The position numbers and the translations under genes were made by a program. This document shows positions 1 through 10,183 of a DNA stretch of 64,000 bases, in pieces. The DNA is from Echinarachnius parma (lineage: Eukaryota > Echinodermata > Echinoidea > Clypeasteroida > Echinarachniidae). How positions within the stretch are numbered: the first letter of the stretch is position 1; each line of letters begins with the position of its first letter. The stretch is taken from contig JBAMJV010001293.1 in assembly GCA_037951105.1 (NCBI GenBank), forward strand, positions 248,001-312,000, read 5' to 3'. The notes under the pieces were generated by a model, which had not been told where the DNA came from, searched no databases, and saw nothing but the letters and a program-made list of their open reading frames with translations.

Positions 1-43
1 CCAACGTTTCTAATATTACGAACAACGTAATTATGGTCAGGGA

Positions 44-990
44 CAGTGGCGTAGCGAGGGTCAACGGATTGGGGGGGACACAACTGCGAAGGAGCGTAGC
101 GCCCTCGGGGGGGGGGGGGGAGGGTGTGGGAGGGGTGTGTCCCCCCTCCCATGGTAGGGAGCTTTTGCAACTTTTCACTCGAAATAATGCAATCTGGTGC
201 ATACCTTGGAAGTTGATAATACTAAATTAAAGAAATCATGACTTAAAATCATCTCCCTCATGATAAAGTATACAAACACAATCGAACCTGCGTGTACACA
301 CGCACCAGACTCAAATACGCTCACATCGTATATCCGTGCTTGTCTACCCTTATTTGGGGGAGGGTGTGGGAGGGGGTTTACCCCCTCCCACGTAGAGAAT
401 TTTTTTAAATTGATGTTTAAAATATCACTGTAGAAGTATGGTCATTAGTGTCATAAACCACACGTATTATATATAATACACCACCATGGAAACCAATACT
501 TATAAGCAACATTATAATTGTTATTATGCATTTTGTAAGATTTATAAAAGATTGAACTTCGAAAAAAATGGGAATTGTTTGACACACTAAAACACACGCT
601 GTTGATCCCTTGTGTATCTCCTGGCGGAACTGTTATTTCGGGCGTACATTGTCTGGTTAGGTGGATCTGTAAATGATGCGCTTGATGTGGAAGGTTTATT
701 TTCAAGAAATGTTCTCTAAAGTGGGGGCATTGCGATTGAGCGAAGCGACCAAGCGGGTGAGAGTATGGGAGAGAGTGTCCCCCTCCCACTGTAGGGCGCT
801 TTTGCAAATTTTGGGCTTTAAATTGTGCGATTTGGTGCATACCCGAGACATAAATATATGATTCGTAGTTCAAGCTACAGAATAAAACATACATAATGTA
901 TGCATATTAAAAAGTGGGAGGGACAATCACCTCCACTTTCAAATGTATGGGGGAGGGGCATGTCCCCCTTCCCCGTCCCCTGCATGTTGT
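44..990. repeat. Cluster of G/C-rich dispersed repeat copies
   Basis: Four diverged copies of one G/C-rich element lie here, near 44-225, 349-410, 719-845 and 913-990. The shared core is a G-rich run of the type GAGGGTGTGGGAGGGG, then a C-rich run ending CCCCTCCCA, then GTAGGG-GCTTTTGCAA. Copies 1 and 3 also share the flanks GAGCG-AGCG and TCTGGTGCATACC / TTTGGTGCATACC. Copy 1 opens with CAGTGGCGTAGCGAGGG, a motif that recurs in the window. This is a mobile or satellite-like repeat of unknown family; no gene is seen in 1-1340. Confidence 0.6.
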
Positions 991-1343
991 CGCCCATTTG
1001 TCAAGTACCGCGTGACTAGACCCATGACACGGGTCCCTTGGTTCAGTACGCATATGCTCAACTGATGCAGATGTCGACTATGGAGAAGATGACTGGTGCT
1101 CTTACAATCATGATCATCAACAGTAGGCCTAGATATGCATCATGAATTAATGGAACGGGTGCATTTGGCTTGAAGAAATTAGTCAAGGAAGTTTGTCTTT
1201 GCCTAGACATTTTGGACTACGTAGTGCAGCTATGCGCCTTAATGGCATGTATGAAGGCGTTAAAACGGTCAAAATTATCTATAAAAGCGGGAGGCAGATG
1301 CAGGATCCTACATAGGCCCCTGGTATATGATGGACGATTTACC

Positions 1344-1535
1344 ATGCGCTATTATACAAATGATGCACAGGCATGAGTGGATCGGTACGAATTGGATGCA
1401 CGAGTTTAACTTTGGTATGGTTTAAACCCACGAGCGCAGCGAGTGGGTTTTAGACCATTTCCAAAGTTAAAAGAGTGCATACAATTCTTACCGATCCACG
1501 AAATATGCCTGTGCAGCATTTGTTTTATAAAATGG
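1344..1535. mobile_element. Short palindromic element (MITE-like fold-back)
   Basis: Two arms of about 85-90 bases pair around a small centre near 1432-1441. The left arm has GCACAGGCAT, GTGGATCGGTA, GAATTGGATGCA, TTAACTTTGG and AAACCCAC. The right arm has their complements in reverse order, ending ATGCCTGTGCAGCATTTG. Mismatches and small gaps show some age. No coding capacity. This is a non-autonomous inverted-repeat element of unknown superfamily. Confidence 0.7.
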
Positions 1536-1597
1536 GCGCGAACAAATGTGAAAATCAGACGTTTTCCCAGTAATGGCTAAATTGGCTAAATTTACCG

Positions 1598-1676
1598 ACC
1601 CATGGCTTCAAAAGTACTAACCCATGGCTTCAAAAGTACTAACCCATGGCTTCAAAAGTACTAACCCATGGCTGGG
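1598..1676. repeat. 22-bp tandem repeat, about 3.5 copies
   Basis: The unit CCCATGGCTTCAAAAGTACTAA repeats head to tail with essentially no differences, ending in a partial unit CCCATGGCT. There are no spacers, so it is a minisatellite and not a CRISPR-like array. Confidence 0.9.
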
Positions 1677-1679
1677 GGA

Positions 1680-1945
1680 AAATTTGATTTCACATTTTAA
1701 TATATTTTTTTATTTTTTATTATAAAATGTTGCTTATATTAATTTTAAAATAAAAAAAATAGAAACATTTATAATTTGTTTATTTTTATATATTTTTTTT
1801 AGATGAAATACAAAATTTTATATAAATTTTAACATAAAATGTTTTTTTTTTTAATGATAATTTTTTTTTTTTTTTTTTTCGACGAAATACCCCTGTGCAA
1901 CATTTGTTTTTATAAAATAAGCACAAAAAAAATGAAAATCAAACT
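1680..1945. repeat. AT-rich tract with partial copy of the upstream palindromic element
   Basis: 1680-1880 is A/T homopolymer-rich low-complexity DNA. At about 1881-1945 the string CGACGAAATACCCCTGTGCAACATTTG and the following TATAAAATAAGC repeat the right end of the palindromic element at 1498-1560. It is therefore a second, partial copy. No gene is seen between here and 2310. Confidence 0.55.
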
Positions 1946-2314
1946 AAAGTGAGCCATGCATCAGTAAAAAACTTTTACATGCTAATTGACCAATCAAAAT
2001 GCAGGGATTCTTCTACCCATTTTATAAAGGCAGTTTGTTAGGCCTATATTATATACGCGCTTACTTCTGAAATGCGGTGAGTGTCGATCCTCGCGCCCGG
2101 GACTGATAATTCGCATAAGGCGCTATATTGGAAGAATTCTTCAAACTGATATAGGTGCACTATTGCTAGTACTAAGGAACGAGTGCTATGTTCTTCTTTA
2201 TTATCATTGATAACATCATTATCATCACACGTTTAATAAAACATGATGATTATGAATGATATAGACACATTTGGCTTAATGTCGGTTCGTCATTTTTTTT
2301 TTTGCCAAACGATT

Positions 2315-2373
2315 GGGGGGGGGGGGGGGGGCACGTGCCCCCCCCCCCCCCCCCCCGTAGCTACGCCACTGGT
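2315..2373. repeat. Poly(G)-CACGTG-poly(C) palindrome with repeat end motif
   Basis: A run of about 17 G is followed by CACGTG, about 19 C and then GTAGCTACGCCACTGG. The last part is the reverse complement of the CAGTGGCGTAGC motif that opens the repeat at position 44, so this looks like the opposite end of the same or a related element. 2374-2820 shows nothing recognisable. Confidence 0.55.
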
Positions 2374-2823
2374 CATGGAGATATTATTCCATATTCGGAC
2401 AGCACGGTGAATGAAGCTTCAATCTGTACGTCCTCCAGCGAGTACTATGTCCTGCTTCCTGCATACCCTACCCCTGATCTAGACCAATCATTATGGTGAT
2501 ATTTTGAATTTACTTGGTGATATGTTGAATATTTTATATTTGATTATTGTCTCTTCACACACATGTGGGCATTATTTGTTATTTCTTTAAAAACAATGGT
2601 CTGGATATTTAAAAACAATAGATATGACTTGTTTTGAAAAACCTTGAAATTGAGAGGTTTCGGTAATAGTGGGCGCATAATGACACATTGTGTACATCAT
2701 TATTTGATAGTAAACGTGCTTTTTGAATGTGCTGGTGCTCGTGCGGCACGTGCGACGTCAGTGATCATTCAAATGATCTCACTCAGAATTAAGTACAATC
2801 ATTGCACCAATTAGAATACATTG

Positions 2824-3521
2824 CACTGGCGTACGTATTTGAGGAGGGCTTGGGGGCTGCAACCCCCCCCCCCCCCCCCCCATTTTTATCAGCGTATATT
2901 ATTTCCAGAAATGTATTTACTAGACATGCTAAAGATACGTTCAACATGTGGGCATTTTTTGTCACAAAAATTATTCTTGGTTTTAATACCACTCTCACGT
3001 ATGAAGGAAGATTACAAATTCTTGATCTCCCATTCTTGCAGGAACGAAGAGCTGAAACTTTGAATAAGTTTGCTCAGTCGTTATTAATATCACGACGTAG
3101 AGAGCTTCTTCCCCCTCGAAAAGCTCTCTACCAAACTTTCGCCTTTTGCGCCATAGTGACGGCCTGGTTATTAATTATTCTTGGTTTTAATACCACTCTC
3201 ACGTATGAAGGATGTTTACAAATTCTTGATCTCCCATCCTTGCAGGAACGAAGAGTTGAAACTTTGATTAAGTTCGCTCAGTCGTTATTAATATCACGAC
3301 GTAGAGAGCTTCCCCCCTAGTAAATGTATTTACTAGACATGCTAAAGATACGTTCAACATGTGGGCATTTTTTGTCACAAAAAATTATTCTTGGTTTTAA
3401 TACCACTCTCACGTATGAAGGAAGTTTACAAATTCTTGATTTCCCATCCTTGCAGGAACGAAGAGTTGAAACTTTGATTAAGTTCGCTCAGTCGTTATTA
3501 ATATCACGACGTAGAGAGCTT
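2824..3521. repeat. Three near-identical repeats of 140-200 bp after a poly(C) tract
   Basis: After a 19-20 base poly(C) run (about 2862-2881), one unit occurs three times: 2911-3107, 3174-3310 (truncated at its 5' side) and 3324-3520. All share CTTGGTTTTAATACCACTCT and CGACGTAGAGAGCT and differ at only a few bases. Copies 1 and 3 also share a longer leader starting ATGTATTTACTAGACATGC. The units stay open in one plus-strand frame, giving a 172-residue ORF with internal repeats at 2802-3320. I recognise no protein family, and the ORF is probably a by-product of the duplication. Confidence 0.75.
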
Positions 3522-3639
3522 AGATTTTAATTAAATGTTTTTATTGCAACATTAGTATACATGTTTTGTTAAACAATAACACAGCTTCAAGATGTTTGCA
3601 GATTGAGCATTATTTGAATGTAAATCTAATTTTAATTGT

Positions 3640-3975
3640 GTAATTTCCAACTCTGCGTCCCTTTTCTCTCACTTTCTCTCTTGCATGGTTGCTTTCTATT
3701 TCTGTCTCCACCTCTTTTCTCAATTTCTGGCTTTCTTTCTCTATATAAAACCATACACTCGTTTTCCTCTTTCTTGCTCGTTTTCCTTGTATATCATTCT
3801 CTTTCTCTGTCTTTCTTCCCCGCTTCCCTGTTATCTTCTCTTTCTCTATTCCGTTTAATAATTATCATCCCCTTCTTTTCCTCCAGCCTCCTCTCAATCT
3901 TTTTTTAACTCTCTCTTTATTCTTAATTTCTATTTTGCTCTATACCTCTCTCTAACTCTTCCCTCCCCTTGTTTC
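3640..3975. repeat. Polypyrimidine (CT-rich) low-complexity tract
   Basis: More than 300 bases are almost entirely C and T on the plus strand, with CTCTCTTT-type runs interrupted by occasional purines. Homopurine-homopyrimidine DNA of this kind is common in animal introns and intergenic DNA. The 90-residue ORF here is low complexity and not a gene. Confidence 0.8.
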
Positions 3976-5085
3976 ACCGCTGTTGTCAATTCGAGGACTT
4001 GTATAATTGAACGTTGGTATATTCTTGCTGTATAATATATCCGTAGAACTCCGTCGTGAAGCACCCCCAATCACCTATATGCATCTTGCTTTTTTAAAGA
4101 GCGCTCTCTATGTGTCCAAAAAATGGAGACGTTAATCAAGAATGCAAATAATGGTGACGAATATTCATGAGAATAATAATGGAGGTGAATCTCATGGAAA
4201 CGTCACATAAAAATACAATGGTGATGAATATTCATGTGAAAACGCCGCCTAAAATAGACAACCATGCACTGTGCTGTTATTTGTATGGAGCTGTGTTTGA
4301 TAATGGGGCGTATACATAGGGTCCCACCCCATGCACAATTTATTTTAAAACCTCTGTCCCGGTTGTTAGTCAACGTTCAAACAGATGAATCAACTCAAAG
4401 GAAAGAACATGACAGGACAATTTTTAATTAAGGATATGTAAAATACAGATAAGTAAAGTAGCTTTCAATGTAGGCCTGCACTTTCATGGTTCTCTTGTCC
4501 CCCCCCCCCCCCCCCCCCCCCCTCCTACCTGTGCCAAGTAAACGTTTGCCGCCCTACGCCTTCTGGGTCATCTAAGTGTTCATGGGTTCCTTTTGTTTGG
4601 TTTAAAGACTCATGAAAGAAGGTAAATTAGGGTATTTGTATCGGTATAAGCTTTTTTTCTACAACACAAATTCTTATTGTTCTATGCAGCCTTTAAATTC
4701 GACGTTGCCACTGACAACCTGCCCCTTCGGCAACAGTATCTACCGTGTACATTGTAAGATAATGCACGCCCTGAACAAAAGCTTTCTGCATCAATCAAAG
4801 CGCTTGACAACAAACAATGATTGTGCAGGGACGAATGCCCCCTATTTTTGTTTGTACTATTTTATTTTTACCTTTACATGATATTATTTTTTTAAATCCA
4901 GTCATACAAGTAAAGGCTAATCGAGATCCTTAATCTCTTCTGATTCTGAATGACACTGGTATATATAATGCATTTATCACACTCCTAAAGCTCCAAATGC
5001 TGAACTCGCCCTTGCCTCTAATATAAACGAAAAGGTACACGGCATCCACGTATATAATAGTAGAAATACCAAATAACAATGGAAG

Positions 5086-5160
5086 TTGGTTAGTTAGCTC
5101 ATCGGTAAAATACTGTTTCCGATACCTATGAAGCTGGTGGGAACTGGTTCAAATCACATT
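5086..5160 (+). mobile_element. tRNA-like SINE head
   Basis: An A-box-like string TTAGCTCATCGGTAAAATAC (from 5094) and a B-box-like string GGTTCAAATC (5146-5155) stand at tRNA spacing, followed by T-rich sequence to about 5280. I infer a tRNA-derived SINE inserted near the axis of the inverted repeat. This segment (about 5069-5303) has no counterpart in the right arm. The acceptor stem does not fold cleanly, so it is not a working tRNA. Confidence 0.55.
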
Positions 5161-5303
5161 ATTTTGTGTATTAATTTAAATGTTCAGATGTTTACGTTGA
5201 TTTTTACATATCAAATGTAGTAATGATTTCTGTATTTTCATTTTTTTTCTTTTATTTTTTCTCTTTTATTTGTGTGATTCATTATAACATGACAAGGATG
5301 CTA

Positions 5304-5544
5304 TACAGGGTGGCCCAGAAATAACGGAACGGGGTGCTTGCTATAATGAAGACACATGATGCCCGTCATAGCAACTAGTAACGTTCAATGCGTGCGCCAT
5401 TGTTAGTACCCCTTCTTCTCTCTACACAGCTGAATGCACGCTAACAATGGCACACGGTTGATCGTTACTCGATGCAGTATGGCGGGCATCATGAGTCTTT
5501 AGTATGGCAAGTACCCCGTTCCGTTATTTCTGGGCCACCCTGTA
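5304..5544. mobile_element. TA-flanked MITE with CAGGGTGGCCCAG ends (mariner-like)
   Basis: Inverted ends CAGGGTGGCCCAGAAATAAC (from 5306) and its complement (to 5542) are flanked on both sides by TA, the target duplication of Tc1/mariner elements. The inner sequence is also roughly mirrored (GATGCCCGTCATA against GGCGGGCATCATG). At 237 bp with no ORF it is non-autonomous. Assignment to Tc1/mariner rests on the TA duplication and end sequence, not on a transposase. Confidence 0.75.
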
Positions 5545-6708
5545 TTCTACTACTATACATGGAAGTCGTGTGTCTTTTTTCATAGAGGCAAGGGGGAGTT
5601 CAGCATTATGAGTTTTAGGGGGTGTGATAAATGCATTATATACATCAGTGTCATTCAGAATCACAATAAATTAAGAATCTCGAATAGCCTCTACTTGTAT
5701 GACTGGATTAAAAAAAGTAATATTATGTAACGATAAAACAAGTATAGTACATACACAAATAGGGGGCAATCGTCCCTGCACCTTCCTGGATCTAACCCTG
5801 GTAATACCAACCATACGAACAACCTGGCATCCTACCTACACGACACGTAACAGACAATCGAATGATATATATCTACTGGTTCTTGCTTCATCGACAATGC
5901 TTTATATGAAAGATCAGACAAGCATTGTTTGTTATCAAGCTCTGATGGATGCAGAAAGCTTTTGTTTAGGGCGTGAATTTTCTTACAATATACATGGTAG
6001 ATATTGTTACCGAAGGGGCCGGTTGTCAGTGGCAACGTCGAATCTAAAGGCTGCATAGAACAATAATAATTTGTATCGTACAAAAAAGGCTTATACCGAT
6101 ACAAATACTCTCATGTACCTTCTTTCACGAGTCTTTAAACCAAACAAAAGGAACCCATGAACACTTAAATAACCCAGAAGGCGTAGGGCGGAAAACGTTT
6201 ACCTGGCACACGTAGGAGGGGGGGGGGGGGGGGGGGGGGGGACAAGAACCTTGAAAGTACATACATGTAGACCTTCATTGAAACTTGAACGCTACTTTAA
6301 TTATCTGTATTTTACATATCCTTAATTAATGACAAATTATCCTGTCATGTTATTTCCTTTGAGTTGATTCATCTGTTTGAAAGTTGACTAACAGCGGGGA
6401 CAGAGGTTTTAAAATAAATGTGCATGGGGTGGGACCCCCTGTATACGCCCCATATCAAACACAGCTCCATACAAATAACAGCACAGTGGTTGTCTATTTT
6501 AGGCGGCGTTTTCACATGAATATTCATCACCATTGTATTTTTATGTGACGTTTCCATGAGATTCACCTCCATTATTATACTCATGAATATTCGTCACCAT
6601 TATTTGCATTCTTGATTAACGTCTCCATTTTTGGACACATAGAGAGCGCTCTTTAAAAAGCAAGATGCATATAGGTGATTGGGGGTGCTTCACGACGGAG
6701 TTCTACGG

Positions 6709-8840
6709 TACCCAGTTTGCATTTTAGGATAGTGCTTCTCTTTATAAAAAAAATTGCACCGCAATAAGAATAAAGACATGGATCACTATTAAACTGCTGT
6801 TCCAACTACCGGTGTTCCACCCATATGTGAAAATTAATATATAAATACAAATTAAAAAATATATTATTCTATATAAACAACCAGACGGAAATCTAGATAT
6901 AGGCGCGAGGTGAGTCAGAAACAATAACCCCTTATGATCTAATTCTGTTTCCTTTTCTTGTCAGCTTGAAATGGGCTTTTTCTCTGTAAAAAAAAACTTT
7001 GTTTTTGATATGATCCCAATATGCATCTCTCCCCCTTTCTACTGATCCACCACTGTAAGACGACATTCAAGATGTTTTACGAAATATAGTGTTTGTTTTC
7101 TTGTTATGAGCTGACGGGTCTGTAAGTCTGATTTTTTTGTTTTATTATAATAAAAAAAGGAAGAGGAAAAATAAGAATGTCTTCTTTAATAAAATTCATC
7201 CCTCAAAATCCGAGGCTGTATTTCTATTTTCCTTGATTTTCTGGGTAGACAGCATGTCAGTGTGTGTATACTCTGGGGTAATGTAGATATCTTCCCTTCT
7301 AATTATATCTCCATTTTCATCAGCGCGAGGGCGAGGCATTCCTTCAAGTTGACGAGGCGAAATTTGCGGGTGAAAAAAGAATACAAATAGGGATCTGCGG
7401 TATTATTGTAGCCGCTAGCACATCTTGCGTTGCGCGGGGAAAAGGTGTAGGTAACAGTCATTCGAGTACACCACCAATGTAAGGATTCGCCTAGCTCTAA
7501 TCGACTTGATAGCAATTTCATTTAGCATTCAGGAGTCAGCTAGTCCATCAGAGATTGCGAGATGCGATATTTGTAAAAGTTATAGAAGACGGATCGGACT
7601 GGGAGGTTTGGAAGAAGAGGGGGTAGGGTGGTGAAAGGGAAATCTCGTCCAAATGGCTTCAGAAAGAAAACCGGTGTCAGTACAACAAATTGGCTCGCAA
7701 ATTGCTCGATTAGATCCGTAAATTAGAAAGAGAGAGGGAGAGTGCTCAATGTCTTTCCTTCTTCATTTGGCGATCCTATGGGGGATATCGAGAGGGGGAG
7801 AGGGGGGAACCACCGGCCTGGTCTTTTGTTGGGCATAGGACCTTGTAGCCCGCGGGTGTCTCTCTGGTACGTAATGGCGCTGCCTCTTCGCTCGCCGATC
7901 GGGCATGTAGTTATAGAGCCAGCAACCCAGTCGAACCTCCCCGCTATAATGATCATGATCAAGAGGCAATCGAGGGCACTACGGCAGCTAGCTAGCCGAC
8001 CGCTGTCCCCCGGGCCTCAACCCGAAACGCCTAATAGTCCGACAACAAAATAAACGAGCGAGATCTTATCCGACTTCTCCTGCAAATGCATCCCTTCACA
8101 CTCCTCTTTCCCCTCATCTAACAAATTGAAGATGATCGTTTACTTTCTTCCCCCGATGAAGTTTAGACGCCGGGCAAAGGTCTACCAGGAAGCTAATGGC
8201 AATTTAATTACGCTAAAAGTCTTCTGTCCTCAATAAGAAAATATTTTGCAACTTCTTTTTGTGAAAACGTTTGAGCTTTTCCTGTCGCCAATCGGTTCAT
8301 TTCAGTAAAGCTCTCTCTCTATACCTCCCTTTAGCTCCATCATCTCTTTCTCTCTCTCTGTCTCTAAACTGTACCACGTCTTGTTCTCTTTGCGCTTGTA
8401 ATCTTGTCATAACATATTGAATTCACGACATTTTATCCGAGTAATTCGCCAATTTTTCCCTACAGCGCAGGCCACCACGCGATATGCAAATAAGTTCGCG
8501 CTGTCATCTTGCCCTCCTTTGTATCGCAGTTAAGCCCCATTTCATCTTCCAAATGCGATAGTGACGAGGAATAACAAGATTAGATGGTGGCTCTAATACA
8601 AATTGAACGATCACGTTACAACCCCAACGCATTCAGTCAAACAAGTTGACGCAAATTTCATCTTCTTGATTCATCTCGCCAAATTGATAGACAGAACAAG
8701 ATACCTACCCCCACCCCACCGTCACATTCTGACTTATTTCATAGAAACAATCATTATATGCGAGAATCATGAACCATGCTGTTGAAAAAGGAGATTAAGA
8801 GTCAACTCAAATAAAAGTTAATAAAATAGTGTATAATTCA
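6709..8840. other. Intergenic DNA, no gene recognised
   Basis: I find no exon with recognisable protein similarity. There is a CpG-containing stretch at 7740-8050 with overlapping ORFs on both strands (up to 103 residues) and a CT-rich patch at 8310-8370. These could be regulatory sequence upstream of the insulin-binding-domain gene, but nothing in the sequence proves it. Confidence 0.4.
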
Positions 8841-8911
8841 AATGATGATGGTGATGATGATGTTGATGATGGTGATGAAGATGATGATTATGATGACGAT
8901 GATGATGATGA

Positions 8912-8994
<83 letters not shown>

Positions 8995-8996
8995 AA
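8841..8996. repeat. (ATG)n / (GAT)n trinucleotide microsatellite
   Basis: About 155 bases of GATGAT repeats, imperfect at the left (GGT, GTT and GAC interruptions) and perfect for the last 80 bases. The apparent poly-Asp and poly-Ile/His ORFs are products of the repeat. Confidence 0.95.
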
Positions 8997-10103
8997 TCAT
9001 GTATGTATTAGGTCTAAATATATTTTACGCTCCTTCGATACCAATGGTTAGGGTTCACTAACCAGCTATCTAAATTTGCGGGTACGTGTCCCAGATTCAG
9101 TATTACACTTCGTTAACTCTCATAGTATTATTTTATTGTCGGACCATGAGGCTGTTGCGTATGTTATGAGCCCATCAATGTGATTTAGTTAATTGACTAG
9201 ATACTTTTACCAGGGGTTTATCAAAAGCTCTTGACTGCTGTTATAGGTCAAAAGATGTGAACATTATATGCCGACTTGCTCTTATTACCGGATCTACACC
9301 TATGCAATCCATGGTCAAGTGTTCCCAATGTATTAATTCGATATTGTCAAACGTTTGGAGTATCCTCCGACAGAGTTAATTTACTCTTGGATGAGATATT
9401 GATTCGGTACTTGAGACAAGGGATACAGACTAACGAAGGCCAATCCTTTATTTCTTATATAAACATGATAAAGAACTTCATTTCAGTGTTTATACCAGCA
9501 AATAAATCAGCACACAAAATAGCCAATAATATTATCAAGTAGAAACAATCGTTACACATTTCGGTTCATTCTAGAAGAGCAACTGATCAAGTGAAGCCGA
9601 TTTGACAATTACTGGACTGAGCTTCTTGCAAAGTTATATTATTCAGGTACAGTAATCTTCATTCATTACAAAATAGATCACCAGTCGTTATGGTATAGTC
9701 ATTGTAAAACATTTTACTTGCGAGTTCTATATCATTTTCACTGTACTCAGATTATTCAGTAATGAAGAGTATACAAATTATTGTTTAACTTTTTACTAAT
9801 ATTCATTCTCCGTTTCTCCTTACTCTTGTTCAATTAAACTTACATTAATTATTATTTTTTTGACTCATACAACTTTTTTCAAATATAGTAAGCTGACAAT
9901 TCGAATGATATTATATCACATTTCATACCTATTCAATGCAGTAAATCATTTAAATGTCGGGCAGGCTCATGCAGCCTGATCGTACATGAGCTTCCACTTA
10001 TAACTTATTTTCATCTATAAACTTGCCTAATACAAATACAAATCTGCAGCTTTTTCCCAATAATTATGATTCTTCATTGGTATCCCTGTTTCTTTTTATG
10101 CAG
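8997..10103. other. Upstream region of the SIBD-like gene
   Basis: AT-rich DNA with one 88-residue ORF (9276-9542) that I do not recognise. The coding exon at 10104 is preceded by a splice acceptor (TTTTTATGCAG), so at least one non-coding first exon should lie upstream. I could not locate it with confidence; ATTCAG/GTACAG at about 9641 is one weak donor candidate. Confidence 0.3.
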
Positions 10104-10183
10104 GTATCAAACAATATTCGTAGAAAGATGGGTGCCAAATACATTGTGTTCGCTTTGCTTGTCATTGCCCTCATTTCGACAAG
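10104..10183 (+). CDS. SIBD-like gene, coding exon 1 (5'UTR end plus signal peptide)
   Basis: The acceptor TTTTTATGCAG ends at 10103 and the donor AAG/GTAAGA follows 10183. The ATG at 10128 starts MGAKYIVFALLVIALIST and leaves two bases (AG) that join C of exon 2 to give Ser. It is the first ATG of the exon and gives a proper signal peptide. 10104-10127 is untranslated. Confidence 0.8.

Larger units (their letters stand above)
4041..6708. mobile_element. 2.7 kb long inverted repeat (palindromic element 1)
   Basis: The outer ends are mirror images: CCGTAGAACTCCGTCGTGAA at 4041 and TTCACGACGGAGTTCTACGG ending at 6708. The arms pair over roughly 1 kb each (about 4041-5068 and 5548-6708), including matching poly(C) at 4499-4522 and poly(G) at about 6216-6241. 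The right arm has an extra stretch near 5790-5935. The axis holds two other repeats: a tRNA-like SINE on the left side and a TA-flanked element with CAGGGTGG ends. Short ORFs in the two arms are copies of each other and show no transposase motifs. No clear target-site duplication was found. Confidence 0.8.

Noticed and set aside
1598-1676. Possible CRISPR-like array
   Set aside because: The 22-base units are contiguous with no spacers and the window is animal DNA.
5699-6104. 119- and 90-residue ORFs in palindrome 1 as a possible transposase
   Set aside because: The same sequence occurs in the other arm in decayed form and neither has DDE or other catalytic motifs.
8818-9051. Poly-Asp and poly-Ile/His ORFs
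   Set aside because: Products of the (GAT)n microsatellite.
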